Of a DNA stretch of 20,541 nt, positions 10,188-19,149 are shown piece by piece. The notes beneath the pieces are model-generated. The model was given only the letters and a program-made list of their open reading frames with translations, was not told the DNA's origin and did not search any database. How positions within the stretch are numbered: the first letter of the stretch is position 1; every line of letters starts with the position of its first letter. The DNA is from Chromera velia. Taxonomy: Eukaryota; Sar; Chromeraceae. The stretch lies in the NCBI GenBank assembly GCA_018398765.1, contig JAHBMJ010002250.1, positions 1 to 20,541 of the forward strand. The letters run 5' to 3'. Position numbers and translations under genes: made by a program.

Positions 10188-13013
10188 TCACGCAGACGAG
10201 TAAAGCAAATGATGTTTTTCAACTCCCTCGCCCTCTGCAAAAATCCGCAGACACGGCCAATGCTGTGTGTCCTCTTCTGCCCACTATGCTTTTCCCTCGC
10301 ACAAAGTCTATCGAAGGTAGACGGAAAGACGACAGAGAGAGACACACACAGGCAAGCAGGAACACAGACAACCACGCTCACTCACGGCGACTCAGAACAG
10401 CGACATGCAAGAAAACAGAAGCACAGGGTGCAAAAAAATCCCTTCTTATCTTCCCACCTCCCCTCACGCCTGAAGGAGCGCCTCTCCCCCTGCATGTCTC
10501 CTCCATCGCTGCCCAACTGACCCAGATGCCCTGCATGGTACTCTGCCTGGTTGTAGAGCTTCAGCTCTGGGTGGTCGTCGATGAATCTTGTCTGAAGGAA
10601 GAGGGGCAGAAGGGAAGGGGAAGGACACGAGGCGAATCAGGAGGACGAAGAATATGTTTCTCTCCGACATCTCAAGGTTGGCAGAAAAGGATGGAAGAAG
10701 TGGAAGCAGTGGAGTCAGTTTCCAAAGGAGAAAGTTCCGAGACAGAAAACGTAGGGGTTGCTGCCAGCCAAGGAGCAGAAACGGAAGGTCGCACCACACA
10801 CTACCTCAACCACCTCACATACAACCCCACCACCACCAACCACCTCACACCACACCACCAAAAACCCCAACAAACCAACACTCCCCCACCCACACAACAA
10901 CAGACACCACCAACCAAACCACAGAGGGAGAGATAGAGCCTCCGAGAAGGCCACAGGCCGCAATTAGAGATGAAAGAAGATTCAAGACCTTTTCTTGTCC
11001 TCTCCTTTCTGGACAGAAGATCAGACCCAACCAAAACCACAACCAATCCGGAGACCGACAAAAAAACAGGCAGAAAGAGAGAGAGACAGACTGACCGTGT
11101 AGTCCCCACTCATGAACTTCTCGTGATTGAGGACGTTCAGAATGAACGGGATGTTTGTTGTCACTCCTCGGACCTGCACTTATTCAAGATGAAGATGCAT
11201 GCACATAGATAGACAGACGCCTGTTCAATCTCGTGTTCCAGGATTTCGTATGGGGAGGGACTGGGTGGACAGACGAAAAAGGAGAAAAGGCTGGTGGGAA
11301 AAGAAACGCCTTTCCCATTTCTCTTTTCCTCCGTTCGCGAGTCTACTCAAAACGCAGAGTCGCCTACACTGTGTCTGTTTGACGAACGACGCGCGACACG
11401 CAGGGAGGAACCAGACAAAAGAGTGACAAGAGTTCGAGGAATTGTGCGCACGTCTTCAAAAAGGCTGAAGCTGGAAAGAAAGGACATGATGAGCTTGGGC
11501 TCACAGGACCGAGGTAATCAATTTGTCTTGATCACCCAACGGTCTGGTCTTCATCAAATTTATTTTTGCTTCTTCGTTTTCTCTCCCCGCCCGGCACGCG
11601 ACCGGGGGGATGAACTGTAAGACCGTGCGTCTGCCCTCACTCCCTCACTTGAGTGAATCAAAGACTCAGCCGATCACGTGCCCACCCACCTCACCCCCCC
11701 TCTGACCGACCTTCATTTCCCTCATGGCCCTCTTTGCCCTCTCGGTGGCCTCCTCGAAGGACTTCAAAGGAAAGGAGAGAAACGCAGGGAGGGAGTGTGC
11801 ACAGAGATTAGAAGAGTGAGGAAGCGAGCAGATGAGTAAGAGAGACAATGTGTGCAAAACCAAGACTGTATGGAGGGGAGGACCTACAAAGGAATGCAAA
11901 TGCAGATTAATTCATTTCACAAGAAGGTGGAAACCTGCAAATCCGAAGGGCCGCACAAACGGAACGACAGGAAAGGAGAAGCAATCAAAAGAAAAGGCGA
12001 CTTGCAAGTGACTTGAGTCTCCCTTGCACACGTATGGAACTTATTGCAGAGGGCGAACAAGGAAGTCTGCGAAAGAACAGAACTCGATTAGAAGGGAATA
12101 AATGGGATTTGTCGTTGGCTTTTCTCTCCTCCGACCGTAAAGCTACCTACTGCCAACGCGCTAGAGAGAGCAGATCAACGCCTGTAGAAAAGATATCAAA
12201 TGACACACCCTGAAAGAAACTACCGACAGAACAAAAAGGAGCCCACGCTGATTGATTGACCCACCGTTCCCTTGGTGATGACCTTCACCAACAACGAGTC
12301 ATAGTGCGGCGTCACCACAGCCCCAGAGGACCCAACGGCACCGTCGCACCGCACCCCCAGACCTCCGGGGGGCTGAAAAAGATCAATGCGCCCTGCAGCA
12401 AGGGGAAAGGGGCGAAGGAAGAGAAGGACAGGGGAAAAGAAGAAGGTCTCATGAGGAGGGGGGGGGAAAAGCCTTCCGAGCGGCACAAGCCAAGTTTTGT
12501 TTGTAATGAACACACCCTTCCTTGGAGATTTGAGAGTCTACCCACCTGTTGATGGCATAAAGTTTTCCTGAGAGTCCTCGGTCGTCACTCTCAACTGAAT
12601 TGAGGTCCCCTCGCACTTGCTGGCAAGTGATTCCTGAAAGGAGATCAGATGATGATTTGCAGGACAGACAGTAAGAGGCACAGAAAGGAATATGCACGAA
12701 TGCTACAAACAAACCCAGAGTAAGGGACAGAGCCGTGCAGACTGACTAAGCAAAGGAGGGAAGTGTGGAGCAGCAACACAAAATACCCGGACATGAAAAA
12801 CTGTCGACTCGAGAATGACCTGCATCTACTTCGTACAAACTGCCAGGAAAAATACAAAAGGCCCCAAAGCCCCCAGGGAGAACAAAACGCAGGAACTGAG
12901 AGCAGATGAATACAGTGGACTCATCTCTCCGCTCTGACATCTCCTCTTCTCTGATCAGCCCACGACCTCTTTGGTGTCTTTTCTGCCTGTGCATTTCTAT
13001 TGTGCATCCATCA

Positions 13014-13048
<35 letters not shown>

Positions 13049-14827
13049 ACACTGTGTGTGTGTGTGTCTGTGTGTGTGTGAGAGAGAGAGTAGTGAGTGA
13101 GAGTGAGAGAGAAACCCACTTGTGTGAGTCCTAGGTCCGTCAGGTGGCTGCCCTGTCTGACGGCGATTTGCGTCTTCACCAGGTCTCTTCCAGTGATCTC
13201 TTCTGTCACAGTGTGCTCCACCTGAGAAGATTCGTCAAGGGAAAGAAAGCGTTCTTGTGATAAACCAAAACATTACAGAAAGAAGAGAGAGACTGGTGGA
13301 CATGATGGGTCAGAGCAGCCGCCTGTTCTGCCTCAGTGAAAGTCGCCCTCCAGGAGACTGAACAGACAGGCAAAAATCAAACGTGGGTGCCCTGGTCAGG
13401 ACTTCTTTTCTCAGAGTCGCATTGGCATGCACACGCTTCCGAGCAGAAAGTCGACTGCATGCCTTCTCACACCCCATGCACCTGCAGTCTGGCGTTGACT
13501 TCAATGAAGTAGTGGTTGTCCTCGTTGTCGACCAGGAACTCCACCGTGCCTGCGTTCTGATACCCCACGTGTCTGGCCAGCTTGACCGCATCGTCCAAGA
13601 TCTTCTGTCGGGTCTCGGGGGTCAAAAAGGGGGCAGGGGCAATCTCCACAACCTTCTGGTGCCGTCTCTGGACCGTGCAGTCTCTCTCATACAGATGCAC
13701 AATGTCTCCATAGTTGTCCCCCATTATCTGCACATTCGCACACACAAACACATACACACACAGAACAGTAGTATGGAGCAAACCACTGGCATTCAAACTC
13801 ATACAGCAATTGAAAGATATTCCACCAAGGCTCCTTCCCAGATGCTCCTAGTACACTGAATCTTCTGTCTTGTTTCACTCCTGCAGAAGCGAAGTGATGA
13901 CTTTCCTGCCGACTGTGAGTGCTTGTAGAAATACAACGAATGAAAAAGGAAGGGGAAATCAGTCACAGGTGGAAGAGAGGAGTACTTGTCGATCAACAAT
14001 GAAATATCTCCCTGTGCCACGAAATCTCAGACTGTTACTCTGCCCTTCGGTGCAACTAACTTACTCACCTGCACCTCAATATGTCTCCCCTTCTCCACCA
14101 GCTTCTCCACAAACATCGCACCGTTGCCGAAAGCACTCAAAGCCTCCGATGTTGCACGCTCGTACGCCTCCTTTGCCTCCTCTTCCGACAGCACCCGCCT
14201 CATTCCCCGCCCACCCCCTCCGTAAGCTGCCTTGAACATGACGGGGTACCCGATCTCCTTCGCAACTCGGAGTGCCTCATCTGCTGTGGTCACGGGCGTC
14301 TCCGTCCCCGGAATCACGGAGACGCCGGCCTCGATGGCCAGCTTTCTTGCCTCCACCTTGTCCCCCATCTTGTGCACGATCGTGTGATGGGGTCCGATGA
14401 ACTGAATGCCTGCTTCCTCCACGGCCTGGGCGAAAGAAGCATTCTCAGACAGAAACCCGTACCCAGGGTGGATCGCGTCTGCGTTGGCTTGCTTGGCTAT
14501 CTTGATGATTCCCGGAATGTCCAGGTAGGCAGCGACTGGGCCCAGGTTCTGTCCAACAAGATAAGCCTCGTCTGCATTCGCCTTGTGGAGGGACCTTGCA
14601 TCCTCCTTTGAGTAGACCGACAGACTCTTGATCCCAAGCTCCTTGCAGGCTCGCTGGATTCGTACTGCAATCTCACCCCTGTTGGCAATGAGCAAGCGCT
14701 TGATAGGTCGAGTCTCCCTTGGTGCGGGTGCAAGCACACTGAAGAGACGCGCGTGACGGAAAATCTGGGGAGCAGACAAGGGCAAGCCTCTGCCCCGGAA
14801 AAGGAAAGAAGTGCGGAGACGGAACAT
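4426..14827 (-). CDS. PC: Pyruvate carboxylase, complete, 21 exons, 1192 aa
   Basis: Biotin-dependent anaplerotic enzyme: ATP-dependent carboxylation of biotin by bicarbonate, then carboxyl transfer to pyruvate to give oxaloacetate. The exons, each placed by homology and GT-AG signals, join in frame to 1192 codons, the usual eukaryotic length. Biotin carboxylase (about 42-508) has [11 protein letters not shown] (47-57), ATP-grasp loop GGGGRGM (203-209), ATP lysines K157 and K199, metal/catalytic E316, E329, N331, R333, E337 and R384. The carboxyltransferase domain (about 560-860) has [11 protein letters not shown] with metal ligand D584, pyruvate-binding R656, the lysine expected to be carbamylated (K753), HTH histidines 783/785 and T884 in GGQYTNL. 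The C-terminal carrier domain has AMKME with biotinyl K1158, 34 residues before the end. All key residues I checked are present, so it should be active. Residues 1-37 look like a mitochondrial presequence. The enzyme normally works as a tetramer. Its 5' end faces the U2B''-like gene, 806 bases away. Confidence 0.97.
4801..4829. repeat. Alternating pyrimidine-purine tract (CA)n-(CG)n in intron 20
   Basis: (AC)n runs directly into GTGCGCGCGCGC, giving about 29 bases of unbroken pyrimidine-purine alternation. Such sequence can adopt Z-DNA. It lies inside the last intron of pyruvate carboxylase. Confidence 0.7.
9652..9701. repeat. Compound microsatellite (CA)n-(GA)n in intron 9
   Basis: A (CA)n tract (9652-9680, one interruption) is followed by (AG)n (9681-9701). 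On the sense strand this reads (CT)n then (TG)n and ends about 9 bases before exon 10, so it occupies the position of the polypyrimidine tract of intron 9. Confidence 0.85.
10156..10186. repeat. (CA)n microsatellite in intron 8
   Basis: About 31 bases of perfect (CA)n. On the sense strand it is (TG)n lying 16-46 bases upstream of exon 9, again where the polypyrimidine tract should be. Confidence 0.9.
10792..10902. repeat. 111-base G-free A/C-rich tract in intron 7
   Basis: The plus strand has no G from 10792 to 10902 and only scattered T, with irregular CCA/ACC/CAA words. The sense strand of the pyruvate carboxylase pre-mRNA is therefore C-free and G/U-rich, with four runs of three or more G. 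It is not a simple tandem repeat. It lies in intron 7 (11095-10592). Confidence 0.85.
13016..13090. repeat. Compound microsatellite (CT)n-(TG)n-(AG)n in intron 3
   Basis: (CT)n at 13016-13045, (TG)n with one interruption at 13053-13080, then (AG)n at 13081-13090. The block sits just inside the donor of pyruvate carboxylase intron 3 (13119). Confidence 0.85.
14717..14827 (-). other. PC: Predicted mitochondrial targeting presequence (residues 1-37)
   Basis: The first 37 residues contain Arg at 3, 5, 11, 13, 24, 27 and 37 and no acidic residue; the first Glu is at 38. Hydrophobic and hydroxylated residues are interspersed (start [10 protein letters not shown]), typical of an amphipathic matrix-targeting helix. 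The conserved biotin carboxylase fold begins at about residue 42. There is no clear signal-peptide hydrophobic core of the kind needed for a complex plastid. Mitochondrial location is the family norm in eukaryotes other than yeast, and here it is inferred from composition. Confidence 0.7.
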
Positions 14828-15633
14828 CGTCTCCTATCTCAGCCAGACCAGACTGAAGCAGAGACGGTCTCGACTTTTGCTTCCTGGTGCAACTAATACA
14901 TCCGCAGTGGCACACAAGACGCAGATGACGAACACGCAAAACGTTAGTTCAACTGACAGCCGGCTGACAGCGACCCGGCGCGTTCGATCCATTTCTTTCG
15001 ATCAAAAAGACAAAGACAGATCCGGGCTGACGTCAGACCGATCATCCCGCGGATCGAAGGTTGATTTCTGGCAATTTTCTGGGGGGGCATCATTTTTTGC
15101 ATGCATCGCGCCGCGCAAGCCTCGAGCGTGCAGGGGTCTCCGAAAAGAAACCAAGCTAGGTTTTTACCATGTGAGCCATATTAATAAGGGATCGAGTGCA
15201 AGTCCTTCCGTCGAAACTTGCCCGCAAAGCGAACTTCTGCACTTCTCTGGATACTGGGTCCGCATTCGTTGATCGGCTGCTCATGGGTAGGCTGTCAGGG
15301 TCAGCCTAGAAACTCTAGCGGATCGCAGTGTTCACTGAAATTGGGGTTTCGTCTGAATTCCTGATTGACCGTCTGACCAGTTAGAAGGAACTTCAGGGTG
15401 GCTCAAGACAGTGCTTTGACTCCGCTTTCGATCTTTTGTAGAGAGGGGACAAATTATAGCCTGATCCGGTGTTCGCCTGAAATTCCCTCTCTGATTTCTC
15501 ATCTTGGGGAGACGGGCTGTGCGCACAAGTAAGGGTCTGTCTGCTCGGCATCGTTTCTGCGAGGCGTCAGGGCCCGGTAGTTCAACGACAAGAGCACGAG
15601 GTATTACAGAAGAGAGGACAGGCAAGAGAGAAG
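14828..15633. promoter_or_regulatory. Divergent intergenic region between PC and U2B''-like genes
   Basis: The 806 bases separate two divergently transcribed start codons, so both promoters and 5' untranslated regions should lie here. No gene is visible inside. Visible words include the near-palindrome GAGACGGTCTC (14861-14871), 34 bases from the carboxylase ATG, and the palindrome TGCATGCA at 15098-15105. GCATGC and GAGACG words have been reported as promoter elements in apicomplexans; their role here is an inference. I see no clear TATA box, and transcription starts cannot be placed. Confidence 0.45.
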
Positions 15634-15972
15634 ATGCTGCGACAGTCGAGCCCCCCCATCCCCCCGAGCCACACTCTGTATGTGAAGAATTTGAATGACC
15701 AGATCAGTTTGTACGATCTGAAGGCCAACCTGTTTGAGCTCTTCGTTTCTCACGGAGAGATTCTTGACATCATCGCTCAGAAGACCAAGGAGAAGAGGGG
15801 ACAGGCCTTCGTGGTTTTTCGGGAAATGACTGCTGCCACTTCCGCTATGCGCAGTCTCCAGGGATTTGATTTCTGTGGGAAGCAGATCAACATCGCATAC
15901 GCAAAATCCGAAAGCGATGCAGTCGCACAGATGAAGGGAACCTTCAAGCCGCGAGATAGGAAACAGAAGTGA
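15634..15972 (+). CDS. U1A/U2B''-family snRNP protein (SNF type), single RRM, 112 aa
   Basis: This is an RNA-binding protein of the spliceosomal U1A/U2B'' family, which binds the stem-loop of U1 or U2 snRNA. One RRM spans about residues 13-91, with RNP2 LYVKNL (15-20) and RNP1 RGQAFVVF (55-62). The family-specific tail follows the fold: YAKSESD (89-95), then QMKGTFKPRDRK (99-110), which corresponds to the C-terminal helix of RRM1. The loop before RNP1 contains KTKEK, closer to the U2B'' pattern than to U1A. Animal and plant relatives have a linker and a second RRM; here a TGA follows the first RRM after 112 codons. The frame is continuous with no intron, in contrast to its intron-rich neighbour. 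The start is the first ATG, shortly before the RRM. U1A and U2B'' cannot be separated by sequence alone, and one protein may serve both snRNPs. Confidence 0.93.
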   Translation: MLRQSSPPIPPSHTLYVKNLNDQISLYDLKANLFELFVSHGEILDIIAQKTKEKRGQAFVVFREMTAATSAMRSLQGFDFCGKQINIAYAKSESDAVAQMKGTFKPRDRKQK

Positions 15973-17010
15973 AAGGATGCAGACGACGACCAGCGTTTGT
16001 CTTTCACCTGTAGTGACAAAAGGTGGTAGGTATTCATAGCGACCGTACTCAAAATTTGCCAGTGCCTTGTGTTCTGTGTTGTTTCGTCTCAATGTGCTCA
16101 TGCATGGCCCTCGTAGCACGAGTGCATACCTGTTGTTCTCTGAAGTCATGTCGCGCTTTTTTGCCTCTTGGCCTGCGCTTGCCTGCCAGGTCTTTCTGTC
16201 CGCCTGTACGACCACAAACCTGCCTGCCTATCTGCCTCACTTGGCCGAGTCTCTCCCTGTCTGCCTGTCTGTCTCTGATCTTTTCGTTTGACTCATAATT
16301 TCAGAGAACCAAAGGAAAGAGCCTCCCTGCCAGAATCCTGCGTATACCTGTCTGTCCTACTGACTGCCTGAATGACCGCATTTGTGTCTGCTTGGCTTGC
16401 CTCTGCTGGTTGACTGTTTGCTGTCTTTAGGCAGCAGTGAGAATTATGTAGCTTGCGGGATCACAGCAGACGCTCTCTGTGAGTCTCTCGAGTTCCCTAG
16501 AAAGAAGACGGGGAAGAAAAGAAGGCAATCCAGAAAGAGAACAAGAAATCAAAGGATCATGGAATCTGTTGCCTTTAGGCCTGGGCGTATGACTGCGAAT
16601 TGGGATGTCCGTCTTCCTTTTGCGACTCATGAGGCAAAGAAGAGCGAACACAGGCGAAGAAACACATGTGGTCTGCTGCTGCCTTTCTGCCTTCCTAGCT
16701 TCCTGTTCGACAGTCTGCTTGCTTGCTTGCTTGCTCGTCTGTCCGCCTGCCTGTCTGTCTGCCTGCCTGCCTGCCCGCTTCACAAAAGATGAGACCCAAA
16801 AAAGGAGCAAGAGAAAGCGTTTGACTCCTGTTGGCACAGAACGGAAAAGAAGACAACCCCATGGGAAGAGAAACTGCCCGTGAACGTAAAGAACAGTCGG
16901 GGACCTAGATGGAAAGAAGGTTCACACGCAATGGCTCCTTTGCTGCCCGCCAGAGGGATTTCGGCCACAGAGACCACAAAATGAAGACGCAGAAAGGCAG
17001 ACAGACAGAC
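15973..17010. other. 3' flank of the U2B''-like gene, TGCC/TGTC-rich, no gene
   Basis: No recognisable coding sequence. The stretch includes the 3' untranslated region of the upstream gene. It is rich in CTGCCTGTCTG-type tetranucleotide words (16190-16280 and 16746-16776) and a (TTGC)n run at 16717-16734. Open frames on both strands here translate these repeats into Cys/Leu-rich or Arg/Gln-rich low complexity and are not credible genes. Confidence 0.5.
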
Positions 17011-17038
17011 AGAAAGAAAGAAAGAAAGAAAAAAAGAA

Positions 17039-17071
<33 letters not shown>

Positions 17072-17174
17072 GACAGGGGGAGAGAGGGGGAAGGGGGAGA
17101 GGGGGGGAAGGGGGAGAGGGGGGGAAGGAAGGAAGGAAGAAAGGAAGGAAGGAAGGAAGAAAGGAAGGAAGAAA

Positions 17175-17207
<33 letters not shown>

Positions 17208-17370
17208 TGAAAGGAAGGAAGGAAGGAAGGAAGGAAGAAGAAATGAAGGAAGGAAGGGAAGGAAGGAAGGAAGGAAGGAAGGAAAGGAAGGAAGGAAGGA
17301 AGGAAGAAAGGAAGTAAGGAAGAAAGAACGAACGAACGGATGGAGGGACGGACGGAAGGAAGGAAGAAAA
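17011..17370. repeat. Homopurine/homopyrimidine microsatellite block of about 360 bases
   Basis: The plus strand is nearly all purine, in successive (GAAA)n, (GA)n, G-rich GGGGGAGAG, and (GGAA)n with GAAA interruptions. The longest uninterrupted purine run is 17075-17207 (133 bases). The long open frames across it on both strands (Lys/Arg/Glu/Gly-rich plus, Ser/Phe/Leu/Pro-rich minus) are repeat translations. Mirror-repeat portions could form triplex (H-DNA). Confidence 0.95.
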
Positions 17371-18700
17371 AAAAAAGAGTTGCCTGCATGTGTGTCTGCC
17401 AATCTGTGCCTGCCCTCGTGCCTGCTTCCTTTCTGCCTGTCAGCCGATCTTTTTGTCTGTTGTGACTCTGTTATCTGTCTGCGTATCTCTCTGCCTTCTT
17501 GCCCACCTGCCAGGCCAGCTAGATCCTTTCTTGACGGTGTACGGACCTGCTTTCTTTGTCTGTCTCCCTTCCAGCCAGCCCGCATCCCTCGCTGCTTACC
17601 TTGCTGTCCTGGTCGCTGTCATCCTTTAAGCCCTAGTTTTGGCCATTTTGCTCTTCAATCTGGTCTTCATTGCAGCAAGCTGCGTCAAATACTTCCTACA
17701 TGACTAGCTAGATAACTACTGTCAGTCTACTGAAATTAAGTAACTAAATGAATGATGAATCATTTTTTCTTAGAATTGCCAGCCGGAGTAGAATCGGCTA
17801 AATCGCTGAAAAATAATTTTTCTCAGGGATTAAATGCTAGACTGAGTAGTAGACTACAGGATAACGGGGTCTCCGATATCCCGTCATGATTCCTGTGTTA
17901 TTTTAAATCTTTGAAAATATTTTTTTTCTTTTTTGCTCGATCAAACAACTGCTCTAACTTTGACTAGGACCATATTGACTAGGTGTAAAAGCCTATACCA
18001 AACAAAAAAAATGTTTACATAATGCTTTATAATTTGCTAGTAGTTTGCTATCAAGCTAGCTATAGTGAGTTGGTGCGAAAGCAGGGTATGGTTACGTCAT
18101 AGTGTGTTGACGATGTCGTATGCAGTGAGAGTCGAGCGGTTCACCCATGTCATGCCGCTAGCCACAAGTGGCCACAACGCCGGCGGTGCGCGTAGCTGGG
18201 TAATTGATTGATCAGCATGCAGTCATGCTTAAAGTAGGCACGATCGTCTCCATGAGAAACGGCGCGATCCTCTTTGAGTTGCATAGCTAGAAGAGAAACA
18301 GACAAACAGCACCACAATGTGAATGTGTAAGCAGACTATGGGTGGATCAAAGAGTTTGCTAGGCATGTAGTGATATAGGAAAAGCTGATCGATAGAGTTC
18401 AATGCAAAGTGGAACCTGACCTTTTATATAAACTATAGGTTGACATGAATTGTAACCCCCCCCCCCTTTTAACGTAACTGGGTTAGAAAAAAGCTTTAGT
18501 GCGCTACCCCCTAGTAGGACTATGCATGCACGGCCACTAAGACAAGCCTAGCCAGGCCAGCGCGCGCCACCTGCGGCTTAAGAAAAATAAAGAGCTGGAG
18601 CCAGGTGTCTCATATCTCGGCACCCTGGCGGGCACTTTGTATATACTTCTTAGTGAATTGAGAAAAAAACTAGATTTTTGGTGGGCCTACCCCAGCGTGG
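17371..18700. other. Gene-free stretch, AT-rich from about 17700
   Basis: From 17380 to 17640 the DNA is again TGCC/TGTC-rich. From about 17700 it becomes AT-rich with stops in all frames and words such as TAGCTAGATAACTA, resembling 2461-3010. A poly(C) run lies near 18457-18467. No coding, rRNA or tRNA gene was recognised. Confidence 0.5.
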
Positions 18701-18725
18701 TATGCCGGAACCAATGATGAATCAT

Positions 18726-19100
18726 TGATGATTAAGGGTTTTATCATGTATGCCGCGTCCCCATACATCATATGAGAGGCGGATCTAACCTAGTTTGTCG
18801 ATTTGTTCCATCCTAAAACGACCAGCGACGAAAATGGGTGTGACTTCGATCACTTTGATACAGCTAATATGATGATTGAGGTTTTTGTTATACATACCGC
18901 GTCCCCGTATACAGCTACAATATATAGGTGCAGCAAATTCTGAGTCCGTTTGGACCCAAACTAAGATTCCTTGGTCGCTGGGCCCATACCTTTCATGCCC
19001 CGGTTGGGCCAAGCCCTTAAGGGTCTGAGATGGGCCTATTGTGCGCCGCCATATATGGTGTTCAGCTGTATGTATAGGCGGCAGACCCGCTTAATCATCA
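18726..19100. mobile_element. Degenerate inverted-repeat element (MITE-like) with three repeat copies
   Basis: A motif beginning TGATGATT(A/G)AGG and running through CCGCGTCCCC(A/G)TA occurs at 18726-18770 and again as a direct copy at 18870-18914. A third, more diverged copy is inverted at 19100-19050; read on the minus strand it shows TGATGATTAAG, then CCGCCTATACATACAGCT, then ATATATGG. The second and third copies therefore form terminal-inverted-repeat-like ends around about 230 bases. That interval includes the palindrome CCCTTAAGGG (19014-19023). There is no transposase frame. A non-autonomous DNA transposon is inferred; exact ends and target duplications were not found. Confidence 0.4.
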
Positions 19101-19149
19101 TTACAGAGCTCACCGCCCAGTATCAAACACCGCTGAAGTTCGACATGCA

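Larger units (their letters stand above)
4426..14827 (-). other. PC: Exon-intron structure of the pyruvate carboxylase gene
   Basis: Exons in transcript order: 14827-14069, 13727-13482, 13221-13120, 12633-12546, 12392-12265, 11761-11711, 11173-11096, 10591-10522, 10139-9997, 9642-9505, 9261-8806, 8553-8418, 8155-8016, 7790-7659, 7347-7132, 6867-6753, 6407-6325, 6076-5959, 5577-5455, 5191-4983, 4473-4426. Coding length is 3579 bases including TGA. Introns run from 153 to 537 bases (mean about 341). Fourteen are phase 0 and six phase 1 (introns 4, 8, 12, 16, 18, 19); none is phase 2. Nineteen of 20 acceptors are CAG, 14 of them TGCAG; intron 5 ends GAAG. Donors are unusual, with +3 being C in 11, G in 8 and A in one. 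Each junction restores conserved pyruvate carboxylase sequence, which makes the individual boundaries reliable. The least certain are intron 9 (GTCGGG, in a variable linker) and introns 2 and 15 (GTGCAT, GTGCCT). Confidence 0.9.

Noticed and set aside
9848-10936. Plus-strand open frame of 362 codons
   Set aside because: It is antisense to pyruvate carboxylase exons 8 and 9 and intron sequence, and its product is dominated by His/Thr repeats from (CA)n and the A/C tract.
15604-16215. Minus-strand open frame of 203 codons
   Set aside because: It lies opposite the clearly conserved RRM gene and shows no domain of its own.
16905-17703. Long open frames on both strands across the purine block
   Set aside because: They are pure translations of tetranucleotide repeats (Lys/Glu/Gly/Arg on plus, Ser/Phe/Leu/Pro on minus).
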